Shown here in pieces: positions 55,477 to 64,000 of a stretch of 64,000 bases of DNA. Source of the DNA: Dechloromonas hankyongensis (GTDB lineage: Bacteria > Pseudomonadota > Gammaproteobacteria > Burkholderiales > Rhodocyclaceae); assembly GCF_022012295.1 (NCBI RefSeq), contig NZ_JAKLTN010000002.1, positions 620,001-684,000 of the forward strand. The letters are read 5' to 3'. Below the pieces are notes generated by a model. That model had not been told where the DNA came from. It saw nothing but the letters and a program-made list of their open reading frames with translations, and made no database searches. Position numbers and translations under genes: made by a program. Within the stretch, counting starts at the first letter, position 1, and each line of letters starts with the position of its first letter.

Positions 55477-56898
55477 TCAAGTGCTGCTGGGTTTGATGTC
55501 GGGCTGCGCCGGCAGGGGCATGGCGAGAAGCACGGCACGGTCGATGTCGTGCTGGTTGCTGATGCAGAGTACCGGCGCTTCGGTCGCCAGGACCCTGGCC
55601 TTGGCGCAAGCCAAGGCGACCAGCCCGCCGATGGGCGACAGATCCCCGGTGGTCGAAGCGACAGCCAGGCAATTCTTGATCGGATCGAGATGGCCAAAGT
55701 GCTGACCCAGCCCTTCCAGCGCTTCCGTCAGATGGTTGGCGCGGTGATCGGTATCCAGGACGGCAGTCTTGATCGCGGCATCCTCGATGCCGGTCACATC
55801 CAGCAACCCGGTCACCAGCTGCTCGATCAGCTTGCCGCTGATCCGCCCGCCTGCATCGACCGGCTTGTCGCGGGGCGCCGCGCTGATCCGGCCGACCGCT
55901 ACGGATTCGGCCAGCTCCAGCCGCTCGGCAGTCGCTTGGCTGGCCAGCAGCAAGGCCACCCCGCCCTCCCCAGGAATCCGGCGCTGTTGATGCTGCGCCG
56001 AGAATAGCCGGTTGGCCGCGGCCCATTGCTCGACGCTCTGCTCATCGACGACCGACGCCGCCCCCAGCAGCAAGGTCAGTTCACCGCGCGACGGATCGCG
56101 GCCCGCGCGAAGGATGATGTCGTCCAGGACCCGCAAGGCATCCACTTCGCCGGCAACCGGAACCGCGGCAATGTCCAGTCTGTTCTTGTCCGGGTCAGGC
56201 CAGAAGCTCGCCTGCAGCCAGGCCTTCATGGCTTGCAGATCCATGCCCTGCCATGCCGCCGGTACGATCCAGACAACGCGCAGACCGACCGACTCTCCGG
56301 CCTGTTCGAGGATGTTCCGCAGCCGGTCGCCACTCGCCTCGATGACACGTTCGAGTAAGGAAAAGGAACGCATGATCTGCTCGCGGCCCGCCCAGTCACG
56401 CAATGGCCCGTTCTCTTCCGAGATCCGCTCGATCATCGCATCGACTTCCAGTTCCGGCACTTCGGCCGCGAAGACCGGGAAACCCGCTTCGTCGGCCAAA
56501 CGCGCGCTGGGCTCGGGGCGCTTGCCATCTTCGACAGCGGCCAGCGTGCCATCCGCCGAACCACCGCCAGCGGTGAGCACGAACCCGTCGATCAAGGCTA
56601 TCGTGAAGGCACGTTCAGCGGCGGTCGTCTGGGCTGATGCAATGGCCAGCGGATCGTCATCGCGCAATGCCGCTGCGGCAGGCGGCGCTGCCTCGGCGGG
56701 CGCCTTCAGATGATCGATGAATCCTCGCAGCAGCAGAAAGCCCCCCACCAGTGCCAGCGGCAAGGCGGCCAGATATAGCCCGAGGTCGAGCCTGCTCGGC
56801 TCATAGTCGTTCGACTGCCACCACCCCAGCACCAGTGCCCAGACCAGCGCGAAAGTCAGCAGGCTGCCCCCGACCACCTTGAATAGCGTAGGCCACAT
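55477..56898 (-). CDS. T6SS-locus inner-membrane protein of unknown function
   Basis: 473 residues. Two membrane helices (about 8-28 and 40-62) followed by a large soluble domain. The C-terminal part (GRISGKLIEQLVTG, VLDTDHRANHLTEAL, STTGDLSPIGGLVALACA) recalls the second half of a thiolase/ketoacyl-synthase-like fold, and the catalytic residues cannot be identified. It sits 16 bases upstream of tssM, in the place where tssL is often found, but no DotU features are seen. The start ATG at 56898 has a weak ribosome site; a long upstream frame is an antisense shadow of the PAAR gene. Confidence 0.65.
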   Translation of the reverse strand: MWPTLFKVVGGSLLTFALVWALVLGWWQSNDYEPSRLDLGLYLAALPLALVGGFLLLRGFIDHLKAPAEAAPPAAAALRDDDPLAIASAQTTAAERAFTIALIDGFVLTAGGGSADGTLAAVEDGKRPEPSARLADEAGFPVFAAEVPELEVDAMIERISEENGPLRDWAGREQIMRSFSLLERVIEASGDRLRNILEQAGESVGLRVVWIVPAAWQGMDLQAMKAWLQASFWPDPDKNRLDIAAVPVAGEVDALRVLDDIILRAGRDPSRGELTLLLGAASVVDEQSVEQWAAANRLFSAQHQQRRIPGEGGVALLLASQATAERLELAESVAVGRISAAPRDKPVDAGGRISGKLIEQLVTGLLDVTGIEDAAIKTAVLDTDHRANHLTEALEGLGQHFGHLDPIKNCLAVASTTGDLSPIGGLVALACAKARVLATEAPVLCISNQHDIDRAVLLAMPLPAQPDIKPSST

Positions 56899-56915
56899 AT
56901 TTCTGCTGCCGTCGC

Positions 56916-57182
56916 TCAGTCCGTGGTCAGCGACTGGCTGGCGATCAAGGTCGCGCCACAAGCCGTCTTGTCGCCATGGCGTGCCGCCGGGCGGCCGTCG
57001 ATCAATGCCGTGGCATCGCCGGTGACGATGGTCGTCACATTGCCGTGGCCTTTTTTGGGACAAGTCACCTTGTCGCCCACCCTGGCTACGCCTTTGCCGT
57101 CGCAATCACTAGTCTCGGAAGCCGAAACGACAACGCCGCCATGGTCGGTCTTGTCACCCAGCACAATAAAGGGTCTACTCAT
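56916..57182 (-). CDS. PAAR-domain spike protein
   Basis: 88 residues, a bare PAAR domain without effector extension: IVLGDKTDHGGVVVSAS, then VARVGDKVTCPKKGHG and ARHGDKTACGATLI. PAAR proteins sharpen the VgrG spike tip of the T6SS. GAGGAG precedes the ATG. It stands between the unknown membrane protein and the M15 peptidase gene. Confidence 0.92.
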   Translation of the reverse strand: MSRPFIVLGDKTDHGGVVVSASETSDCDGKGVARVGDKVTCPKKGHGNVTTIVTGDATALIDGRPAARHGDKTACGATLIASQSLTTD

Positions 57183-57225
57183 CAAACGCTCCTCGAATCA
57201 CGCCAATGGCTGCACAAAATTGGGT

Positions 57226-58074
57226 TCATTGGGCGGCAGCCCGTCCCAGCACGCCGGCACGCCGCAACTCAACGTGGCCGTAGTCCTGCATCTTCCAGCC
57301 GCCCCCCCAGGTCAGGCCGACCTGCTGGGCTATTTCGCCATAGAGCTGATAGCCCCGCATGGCCCACGGGTCACGCTCGGAAATGACCAGTTTCCCGTCA
57401 CGGAAAAATGCTGAATCCGCCGCCAGGCCATACTGGTGGTAGCTCATGTTGGCGCCAGCCTGGGTGACGTGCGAGCCTTGTTCGTACAAGCGGGCCTGCC
57501 GTTCCGGACTACGATAGCCCTCGATCAGGACCATGTCGTAGCCGTGACGCTCATTCATCAGCTTGAACACGACCAGCAGGCGCTGCTTGAAATCCTGGTC
57601 CAGAAAACTCCAGTTCCGGCTGGCATGAACCACGTCCGGCCGCACCTGCTCCACTTCGCTGGTCGTGAATACTTCTGGCGGCAAAGGCGGAGGCGGAATC
57701 AGCTGCTCGCCGTCCAGCAGCACGGAGATTTGCCGGTCGACAAGGCGCGTATCGTTAGAAAAATCGAAGATCGCCGGCGTATGAATGCTTAGTGCAATGA
57801 GCGTCGGCGCAACCACCAGCAGCAATGCACCACCAGCCAGCAGCGGATTGGCCGAGAGGAAGCGCCCGCCGCCCTCGAGCGATTGCTTGATCGAGCGGAT
57901 GAAGAGATGAAAGCCGGAGGAAACCCTGACGCCGATACGCAGTAGCGGCAGCACGCCGGTGGTAAACGCCCCTGACAAAGCGGCGGCCACGCGCTCGCGG
58001 CAGCCCGGAAAGACGACCAGCAGAACGCCGAACACAACGATCAGGAAGTATGCAAAAACCGCAGCCGCGACCAC
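57226..58074 (-). CDS. tagX: Membrane-anchored M15-type peptidoglycan peptidase (TagX-like)
   Basis: 282 residues, starting at GTG. Two membrane helices (about 3-23 and 80-100), then a periplasmic M15-type domain with SYHQYGLAAD near residue 222 (zinc His and Asp) and QDYGHVEL near 270 (second zinc His). This is the pattern of TagX, a peptidoglycan endopeptidase required for T6SS assembly in Acinetobacter, and of VanY/L-Ala-D-Glu peptidases. It is the first gene of the tssM operon. A role as a secreted effector is less likely because of the membrane helices. Confidence 0.82.
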   Translation of the reverse strand: MVAAAVFAYFLIVVFGVLLVVFPGCRERVAAALSGAFTTGVLPLLRIGVRVSSGFHLFIRSIKQSLEGGGRFLSANPLLAGGALLLVVAPTLIALSIHTPAIFDFSNDTRLVDRQISVLLDGEQLIPPPPLPPEVFTTSEVEQVRPDVVHASRNWSFLDQDFKQRLLVVFKLMNERHGYDMVLIEGYRSPERQARLYEQGSHVTQAGANMSYHQYGLAADSAFFRDGKLVISERDPWAMRGYQLYGEIAQQVGLTWGGGWKMQDYGHVELRRAGVLGRAAAQ

Positions 58075-58271
58075 GCAGAACTCTCATAAACAGCCTAACT
58101 CCGCAACGGCGACCGCCCGCAGAACACGGCATTAATCATTTGTACTATTTTAATACGAATGAATTTTTTTATGAACTTATCGCGGTATGTTTATAATTCT
58201 TTTATTAATTTGACAATACGTCAACATTAAGCTGTTTTGCATATTTTGAGCACCGATACCCAAGGACTACG
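58075..58271. other. AT-rich intergenic region between divergent genes
   Basis: About 200 bases, far richer in A and T than the flanks, with stretches such as TTTGTACTATTTTAATAC. It separates the T6SS operon from the disordered-protein gene. It probably contains both promoters and could be a site for H-NS/MvaT-type silencing. Confidence 0.45.
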
Positions 58272-58862
58272 ATGAGCATCCTGCAAGACCTGGACCCCCA
58301 ATACGCAAAAATACATGCGCAGCCATCATCAAACAGGAAAACCGCCATTCTGGCCGGTACCGCCCTGTTCGTACTCGGAAGTGGCTACTGGGCCATGACG
58401 CAACTCCTACCCCCCTCTTCATCGGTGGACCAAACCCCCACGAGCTACACGAGCCCGGCCGCGCCGATCTCGGATGAAACGCAGAAAAATGCCGCCTCGA
58501 TGCCACCAACCCTTGTCAAACCGAAAACCCTGTACCCGATGACAAAAGTGGCTTCGGCGAGCCTCAGCGCAACGATTCGCAACGACACGGAGAACATGAC
58601 CAGCGCAGCGCAGCGCCCCCCAGCGTCACCCCCTACCAACTTAGCGGAAAATACTCCAGGAAGTCTGGCTAATACCGAGTATCGGAGACCTACTCAGCCT
58701 GCTGCCAGCCACGCCAAGACGGCATCAGCTCATCGGACGGCGAAGTCCGAGCTCAGGAACACCGCCACACCAAGAGCAGCCAAAAGCGAGAAAAATCAGT
58801 CTTCCGGCGGAAAACGGACGAACGAGCGGGATATCGACATCATCACAGCAATCGTCCGCTAG
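58272..58862 (+). CDS. Single-helix membrane protein with disordered tail
   Basis: 196 residues: a short cytoplasmic start (MSILQDLDPQYAKIHAQPS), one membrane helix near 25-45, then about 150 residues rich in Ser, Thr, Ala, Pro and Lys that look disordered, ending in a defined motif ERDIDIITAIVR. No family recognised. The terminal motif may be a docking site. Composition is more AT-rich than the surroundings. Confidence 0.6.
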   Translation: MSILQDLDPQYAKIHAQPSSNRKTAILAGTALFVLGSGYWAMTQLLPPSSSVDQTPTSYTSPAAPISDETQKNAASMPPTLVKPKTLYPMTKVASASLSATIRNDTENMTSAAQRPPASPPTNLAENTPGSLANTEYRRPTQPAASHAKTASAHRTAKSELRNTATPRAAKSEKNQSSGGKRTNERDIDIITAIVR

Positions 58863-58988
58863 AGGCACCGCTCCCCTGACCAAGCACAGGGTGATACTCA
58901 GCGAAAAATGAGATGCCCTGAATGCGGCAAAAGCCATCACCCCTCAAATCACGAGGATGCGCAATGGCGGCAAAGCGCGGAGAGCGCC

Positions 58989-59648
58989 TTATCGGACCTC
59001 GATCGTAACTGAGCGACCGGACATGGCGCCGGCCTTGCGGAGCATGGCGGCGATATCGGTATTATTGGTCTTCATGGCGATATCCAATGCCGTCTCGCCA
59101 GTGTCCAGCTTGAGATTGCTATCGGCCTTTCGGTCGATAAGCAATTTGACGACATCGGCATGGCCGCTGCGTGCCGCCGCAATCAAAGGGGTTGTGCCAT
59201 TCTCGCTCGGCGCATTGATATCAGCGCCGGCTTCGATCAGGCGTTTTGCAATAGCGAGATGCCCACTGAAGGCAGCATAGGCCAACGGGGTCCAGCCGCT
59301 CATATTCACCGCGGCGCCTGCCTTGATCAGCGCATCGACCACCGGCAGATACCCCCGGAAAGCAGCTAGGCGCAAGGCAGTATCGCCGGCCGAATTGCGT
59401 GCGTTGAGCTTGGCCCGCTGCGCGATCAGGTAAGTAACCAGATCAGCATGACCATCACGGGCAGCCAGCATCAGCAAGGTGTTGCCATCGATATCGGTGG
59501 TATCGACCGAAGCCCCTTTGCGTACCAACTCCGAAATGGTACCCGTATCGCCCATTTTTGCCCCGTTGATCAAATCATCATAGGTCGCGGCACCGACCAG
59601 GAGCGGAAAGGACAGGACCAGCAAGGCGCTCAGCAGGGTTTTCTTCAT
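58989..59648 (-). CDS. Secreted ankyrin-repeat protein
   Basis: 219 residues with a signal peptide (KKTLLSALLVLSFPLLVGAA) and about five ankyrin repeats (DGNTLLMLAARDGHADLV, GDTALRLAAFRGYLPVV, GWTPLAYAAFSGHLAIA, GTTPLIAAARSGHADVV and one more). Ankyrin repeats bind proteins; the partner is unknown. It lies five bases after tatD on the same strand. Confidence 0.85.
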   Translation of the reverse strand: MKKTLLSALLVLSFPLLVGAATYDDLINGAKMGDTGTISELVRKGASVDTTDIDGNTLLMLAARDGHADLVTYLIAQRAKLNARNSAGDTALRLAAFRGYLPVVDALIKAGAAVNMSGWTPLAYAAFSGHLAIAKRLIEAGADINAPSENGTTPLIAAARSGHADVVKLLIDRKADSNLKLDTGETALDIAMKTNNTDIAAMLRKAGAMSGRSVTIEVR

Positions 59649-59653
59649 TTTGA

Positions 59654-60427
59654 TCAGCGTAGGGCAGGTATTTTGAACAGGCGGCGGAAATTGTCGGTCG
59701 TCGCCAGGGCCACGTCTTCGAAAGTCAGCGAACGCAAACGGGCGATTTCTTCGGCGACGTGACGTACGTAGGCCGGTTCGTTCTGTTTCCCGCGGTAGGG
59801 CACCGGTGCAAGGTAAGGTGCATCGGTTTCGACCAGCATGCGGTCAAGCGGACATTTTTGCGCCACCTCTTTGACGATCAGCGCGTTCTTGAAGGTGACG
59901 ATACCGGAAAAAGACAGGTAGAAACCGAGATCGAGAGCCTGGGTGGCAACCTCCCAGTTCTCGGTGAAGCAATGCATGACCCCACCGACCGCATCAGCCC
60001 CCTCATCTTTGAGCAGCCGCAAGGTATCGACTGCCGACTCGCGGGTATGCACCACCAGGGGCTTTCCGCAGGCCTTGGCAGCCCGGATATGGGTGCGGAA
60101 ACGCTCCCGCTGCCACTCCGGCTTGTCCTTCTGCCAGTAGTAATCGAGACCGGTTTCGCCGATGGCGATCACTTTCGGGTGGGTGGCCAGTTCGACGAGG
60201 CGCGCCTGAGTCGGCTCATCAACATCGGTGTATTCCGGATGCACGCCCACCGTGGCATACAAATTCGGCTGCGCGTCGGCGAGCGCGAGAACCTTGGGAA
60301 AATCCTCAAGATTGACGCCAATGCAGACTGCCAGATCAACCTGGTTTTCCTGCATGCGCTGCAAAACCTCCGGCAGGCGGCCAACCAGGTCGGGAAAATC
60401 GAGGTGGCAGTGGGAATCGACCAGCAT
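59654..60427 (-). CDS. tatD: TatD-family metal-dependent hydrolase
   Basis: 257 residues. DSHCHLDF at the start, GETGLDYYW near 92, H-rich VVHTRES near 126 and ETDAPYL near 202 give the metal-binding site. Members are 3'-5' DNA exonucleases or D-aminoacyl-tRNA deacylase relatives; the holB-pilZ-tatD order is typical of the YcfH branch. Confidence 0.93.
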   Translation of the reverse strand: MLVDSHCHLDFPDLVGRLPEVLQRMQENQVDLAVCIGVNLEDFPKVLALADAQPNLYATVGVHPEYTDVDEPTQARLVELATHPKVIAIGETGLDYYWQKDKPEWQRERFRTHIRAAKACGKPLVVHTRESAVDTLRLLKDEGADAVGGVMHCFTENWEVATQALDLGFYLSFSGIVTFKNALIVKEVAQKCPLDRMLVETDAPYLAPVPYRGKQNEPAYVRHVAEEIARLRSLTFEDVALATTDNFRRLFKIPALR

Positions 60428-60436
60428 GGCAGTCGA

Positions 60437-60799
60437 TCAGAGCGTGTGCGTGGGACGCGCCGATTGCATGACACCGCCGAGCAAGCCCTCGATCTTGCGC
60501 CGCGCTTCCTGGCCGCTTTCGTCGTTGTTGAAGTGGACGCCGATGCCCTGGGCACGACCGTTCTGTGCACCGGCCGGCGTCACCCAGACGACCGTACCGG
60601 CAATCGGCAACTTGGCGGGATCATCCATCAACGACAGCAGCATGAACACCTCGTCGCCGATTTTGTAGCCCCGGGTCGTGGGAATGAAGATACCGCCGGA
60701 TTTCAAATGCGGCATGAACGCCGCATAAAGAGCAGACTTGGAATTGATGTTCAGCGAGAGAACGCTTGGGCGCTGGGGAGCGGGTTTTGCTTCACTCAT
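60437..60799 (-). CDS. pilZ: PilZ-domain protein (type IV pilus type)
   Basis: 120 residues. PilZ fold of the short pilus-linked kind, which lacks the RxxxR c-di-GMP motif and has GGIFIPTTRGYKIGDEVFMLL near residue 35. It helps type IV pilus extension through FimX and PilB. Next to holB, as in many gamma- and betaproteobacteria. Overlaps holB by four bases. Confidence 0.92.
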   Translation of the reverse strand: MSEAKPAPQRPSVLSLNINSKSALYAAFMPHLKSGGIFIPTTRGYKIGDEVFMLLSLMDDPAKLPIAGTVVWVTPAGAQNGRAQGIGVHFNNDESGQEARRKIEGLLGGVMQSARPTHTL

Positions 60800-61821
60800 C
60801 GTTGATTGGCGAACAGGGCTCGATAGTCCATCAGGAGGCTTTCCAGAAAGAGGCGTGCATTCAGCGGCTGCTCTGCTTCCTGGCGGCGGGTAATTGCCGC
60901 ACGATACGACTGTATCAGGCGCGCAGGCGGAATCATATCAGCCAGCCCTGAAATTGTGGCTTGCTGCGGCAGAAAATAACGCACCGGCAAGCCATTCCGG
61001 GCCAAGGTCAGATCGACCAGCCATTTCTGCAAGGCTTCGACCACCTGCTTCAACGACAACTTGCCTTTGCTGTCCTTGACCGCCTTTTCCAGTTCGGTCG
61101 CCGTCGCCAACGGATCGACTGAGCGGCCAGCCCCCAGTCGATTGGCCAGCAACTCCAGCCAGGCGCTCTGCCCGGATTGCGCCAAGTCCAGAGCCAAGCC
61201 GGGAGAACCACCGGCCAAGGCCAGCCAACGTTCCGGCTGGGTCAAACCCTGGTCGGCCAATACCTGGGCTGCCAGCCCGACCGACGGCACCGGAACCGGC
61301 ACAATCTGGCAGCGGCTACGGATCGTTGGCAGCAAGCGCATAGGCTCACTTGAAACCATTAAAAACAATGTACCTGGCGACGGTTCTTCAAGTGTTTTAA
61401 GAAGCGAGTTCGCCGTGCTGCGGTTCATTGCCTCGGTCGGATTCACCACGACGATGCGTAGCCCGCCGCGGTGCGTACCCACATTGAAAAAGTCGTCCAG
61501 CCCGCGCACCTGATCGATCGTGATTTGTTGGCTCGGCTTTTTCTTTCCATCCTCGACTTTAATGTCGCTACTCAAGGCTTCCGGTTGCAACAAGCGGAAA
61601 TCCGGGTGATTTCCCTGCTCGAACCAATTGCAGGCCAGGCATTTGCCGCATGCCAAGCCATCGGCTTGCGGTGATTCGCACAGCAGGCTCGCGGCAAAAT
61701 GGCGGGCAAGGTCGAATTTCCCCAAGCCTTTCTGGCCGACCAGCAACAGGGAATGCGGCAAGCGCTCCCGTCGCCCCTGGAGGGCCGTCCAGACCTTTTC
61801 GTGAAGATCTATTACATTCAT
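60796..61821 (-). CDS. holB: DNA polymerase III subunit delta-prime (HolB)
   Basis: 341 residues. Clamp-loader AAA+ subunit with the zinc module [18 protein letters not shown] near residue 58 and [20 protein letters not shown] near 130. The start at 61821 is an ATG overlapping the tmk stop (ATGA); a TTG start six bases earlier has no advantage. Confidence 0.94.
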   Translation of the reverse strand: MNVIDLHEKVWTALQGRRERLPHSLLLVGQKGLGKFDLARHFAASLLCESPQADGLACGKCLACNWFEQGNHPDFRLLQPEALSSDIKVEDGKKKPSQQITIDQVRGLDDFFNVGTHRGGLRIVVVNPTEAMNRSTANSLLKTLEEPSPGTLFLMVSSEPMRLLPTIRSRCQIVPVPVPSVGLAAQVLADQGLTQPERWLALAGGSPGLALDLAQSGQSAWLELLANRLGAGRSVDPLATATELEKAVKDSKGKLSLKQVVEALQKWLVDLTLARNGLPVRYFLPQQATISGLADMIPPARLIQSYRAAITRRQEAEQPLNARLFLESLLMDYRALFANQR

Positions 61822-62432
61822 AAACAAATAGTTGAAATTATTTGCTCAAGTTGTTTACGAATATCATCGATGGGCCTATTGGCGTCGATAACCCGGAATC
61901 GTGCCGGGCTGGCGTGAGCACGTTCGAGATACGCCTGGCGCACTCGCTCATGGAAATCGGCCCGCTCCTGCTCGAACTTGTCCAGCACGCGATTAGCCAG
62001 AACGATGCGCTCCCGCGCGACATCCAGCGGCAGATCGAACAACAGGGTGAGATCCGGCTGCAGATGCCCATGCACCCAGTGTTCGAGTGCCAGGAATTTG
62101 GCGCGGTCGAGGCCGCGCCCACCGCCCTGATAGGCGTAGGTCGCATCGCTGAAGCGGTCGCAGACCACCCATTCGCCCCGCGCCAGAGCCGGCTCGATCA
62201 GGCGGGCCAAGTGCTCGCGCCGCGCTGCGAACATCAGCAGCGTTTCCGTTTCCAGATGCATCGGTTCGTTGAGCAGCAACTCGCGCAGCTTTTCGCCCAA
62301 TTCCGTACCGCCCGGCTCACGCGTCACGTGGACCGTCAGACCGCGCTGACGCAAAGCCCCAGCGATCCATTCGACATGGCTGCTCTTTCCCGCCCCGTCG
62401 ATGCCCTCGAAAGTGATGAATTTACCTTTCAC
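61818..62432 (-). CDS. tmk: Thymidylate kinase
   Basis: 204 residues. P-loop [12 protein letters not shown] near residue 8, [18 protein letters not shown] near 96, as in bacterial dTMP kinases. Makes dTDP for DNA synthesis. Overlaps mltG upstream and holB downstream by four bases. Confidence 0.96.
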   Translation of the reverse strand: MKGKFITFEGIDGAGKSSHVEWIAGALRQRGLTVHVTREPGGTELGEKLRELLLNEPMHLETETLLMFAARREHLARLIEPALARGEWVVCDRFSDATYAYQGGGRGLDRAKFLALEHWVHGHLQPDLTLLFDLPLDVARERIVLANRVLDKFEQERADFHERVRQAYLERAHASPARFRVIDANRPIDDIRKQLEQIISTICL

Positions 62433-63424
62433 TTCCCACCTCTCTGATATTTGTTGACTGCCCGATTGTGCTCGTCGAGCGTCCTGGAAAATTCGCTGCT
62501 GCCGTCGCCGCGAGCGACGAAATAAACTGCGTCGCTGGCTGCCGGATTCAACGCCGCCTTCAGCGATGCCTGGCCCGGCATGGCGATCGGCGTCGGCGGC
62601 AGGCCGAGTCGCGTATAAGTATTGTACGGAGTGTCGCTGAGCAGATCCCGCTTGCGCAGATTGCCGTCGAATCTTTCACCCAGCCCGTAGATGACGGTCG
62701 GGTCGGTCTGCAGCAGCATGCCCAAACGCAGTCGATTAATGAACACGGCGGCCACCAGCTGGCGATCGGCTTCGCGTCCAGTTTCCTTTTCGATGATCGA
62801 CGCCATGATCAGCGCTTCTTCCGGCGACTTGTACGGTAAGCCGGCAGTCCGCTGCGACCACTCGACATCCAGCTTGCGCTGCATGGCCCGATAAGCGCGC
62901 GCCAGCAGATCCAGATCGCTGGACTGCTTGTCGAACAGGTAGGTATCCGGAAAGAGGTGGCCTTCGAGCGAGGACACGCTGAGACCTAGTTGCTGGATGA
63001 TCTCGGCCTCGCTCCACCCCAGCGCATCATGCCTAAGGTCAGGGTGGCCGTTGAGGCGCGCCCGCCATTGGCGAAAGGTCCAACCTTCGACCAGCGTCAG
63101 TTCCCCTTGCGTGACCTTGCCCTTAAGCAGCTTGTCGAGCAACTGGCGCGGCGTCGCACCTTCATTCAGGGCATAGCTGCCTGCCTTGATCGCCGTATCG
63201 GCCCGATTGGCGCGTGCCAGCAAGGAAAGCAAGGTCGGCTCGACATTGACGCCCGCTTCCCGCATCTGGGTGATCGCCGAACGCAGGCTGCTGCCGGCGG
63301 CAATGCGAAAATCGAGTGGCGAACTGCGCAGGGCAAGCGGCTGGTTAGCCCACCACCACAGACCGCCAAAAGCGATGACGGCCAGCAACAGGGCGGCGAG
63401 AAAAGTCTTGATCAATAAGCGCAC
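62429..63424 (-). CDS. mltG: Endolytic murein transglycosylase MltG
   Basis: 331 residues. One N-terminal membrane helix ([18 protein letters not shown]), a LysM-like part and the YceG catalytic domain with the active-site Glu in ASIIEKETG near residue 218. Cuts nascent peptidoglycan glycan strands. First gene of the mltG-tmk-holB-pilZ-tatD operon. Confidence 0.95.
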   Translation of the reverse strand: MRLLIKTFLAALLLAVIAFGGLWWWANQPLALRSSPLDFRIAAGSSLRSAITQMREAGVNVEPTLLSLLARANRADTAIKAGSYALNEGATPRQLLDKLLKGKVTQGELTLVEGWTFRQWRARLNGHPDLRHDALGWSEAEIIQQLGLSVSSLEGHLFPDTYLFDKQSSDLDLLARAYRAMQRKLDVEWSQRTAGLPYKSPEEALIMASIIEKETGREADRQLVAAVFINRLRLGMLLQTDPTVIYGLGERFDGNLRKRDLLSDTPYNTYTRLGLPPTPIAMPGQASLKAALNPAASDAVYFVARGDGSSEFSRTLDEHNRAVNKYQRGGK

Positions 63425-63516
63425 GGGAACTCGTTGGCGGCAAGCAGGTCTTGCCCGTGTGGAACGAGCACGTTATAACGAGCGATATAATATCCGAAAC
63501 CCCCTCTGGAGCCCCC

Positions 63517-64000
63517 ATGAATCCCCAATGGCGCAGCTTTCTCGAATCCGCCCAAGGTCATTTCGACGGCAATTCGACCGAACTTCTCAACTTCGGCGAT
63601 GCCGCCGGTGAATTGCAGGCCGCCCGGCAACAAACCGTTGTCGTTCCGCTGACTCACCTGGCCCTCATCGAAGCGACCGGCGAAGATGCCAAGGCTTTCC
63701 TGCACAGCCAATTCACCAGCGACATCAACCACCTGGGCGCAAACCAGGTTCAGCATGCTGGATGGTGCACTGCCAAGGGGCGCATGCAGGCCAGCTTCCT
63801 TGCCTGGCGCCAGAATGAACGCTATCTGCTGGCCCTGTCGGCCGACCTGCAGGAAGCCAGCCAGAAGCGTCTGCAGATGTTCGTATTGCGCTCCAAGGTC
63901 AGGCTGGCGACCCTGACCGACAGCACTATCATGCTCGGCTTGGCCGGGCCGCAAGCCGAAGAAGCTCTGGCCGAATCCGGCCTGCCCTGCCCCGCGAGCC
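63517..64000 (+). CDS. ygfZ: Folate-binding protein YgfZ (N-terminal part, runs off window)
   Basis: The first 161 codons. GCV-T-like fold with SDINHLGANQVQHAGWCTAKGR near residue 70, matching the conserved KGR-C signature of YgfZ/IBA57, which aids iron-sulfur cluster enzymes using tetrahydrofolate. Divergent from mltG. The end of the protein lies beyond the window. Confidence 0.93.
   Translation, partial: MNPQWRSFLESAQGHFDGNSTELLNFGDAAGELQAARQQTVVVPLTHLALIEATGEDAKAFLHSQFTSDINHLGANQVQHAGWCTAKGRMQASFLAWRQNERYLLALSADLQEASQKRLQMFVLRSKVRLATLTDSTIMLGLAGPQAEEALAESGLPCPAS

Overview
The window is a high-GC bacterial chromosome segment. It most resembles a betaproteobacterium of the Rhodocyclales (Dechloromonas/Azonexus-like). 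This is inferred from gene content (holB-pilZ-tatD order, OmpR/EnvZ-like pair, two GGDEF-EAL proteins, MEMO/AMMECR1/radical SAM trio, T6SS genes) and base composition; no 16S gene is present. Most genes are housekeeping, packed into short operons with ATGA stop/start overlaps.

Layout. 1-3378: start of a phosphoketolase gene with a small upstream gene, then OsmC, an FMN reductase and an SRPBCC-membrane fusion protein on the other strand, and a small secreted protein. 3726-5435: membrane AsmA-like protein. 5515-5590: tRNA-Asn(GUU) with a near-consensus promoter. 5592-about 11090: a 5.5 kb integrative element in the 3' end of that tRNA. 11463-17585: moaA, a GGDEF-EAL protein, typA, a uracil-DNA-glycosylase-like protein and a truncated globin. 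17603-29566: YgiQ-type radical SAM protein, ABC permease, second GGDEF-EAL protein, radA, alr, a LysR regulator and lplT. 29616-35839: UDG-rimI-tsaB, an OmpR/EnvZ-like pair, thpR-ispF-ispD. 35881-40173: MgtC-like membrane protein, then an AmmeMemoRadiSam operon ending in a hydrolase. 40252-48552: small proteins, a CheX-like protein, arsC, mfd, a DAHP synthase and serB. 48742-58074: a partial type VI secretion locus (tssA facing a five- or six-gene operon with tssM, tagF, an OmpA/BON protein, PAAR and an M15 peptidase). 58272-64000: disordered membrane protein, ankyrin protein, then tatD-pilZ-holB-tmk-mltG and the start of ygfZ.

The most unusual part is the island at tRNA-Asn. It encodes a large serine recombinase whose last 13 codons and stop codon are antisense to the tRNA, a Rep_trans-type replication initiator, three small unknown proteins, a noncoding region dense in inverted repeats that looks like a replication origin, and a divergent, AT-rich three-gene operon with overlapping genes. 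That cargo operon encodes a Cys/His protein resembling NlpC/P60-type folds, a helical protein with a disordered tail, and a small beta-rich protein resembling DUF6941. It has its own promoter, whose spacer is an inverted repeat. No capsid, Zot/pI or conjugation genes are present, so this looks like a minimal replicating integrative element or phage satellite carrying an undescribed, possibly defensive, cargo module.

All family assignments are from reading the sequence by eye; no database search was run.
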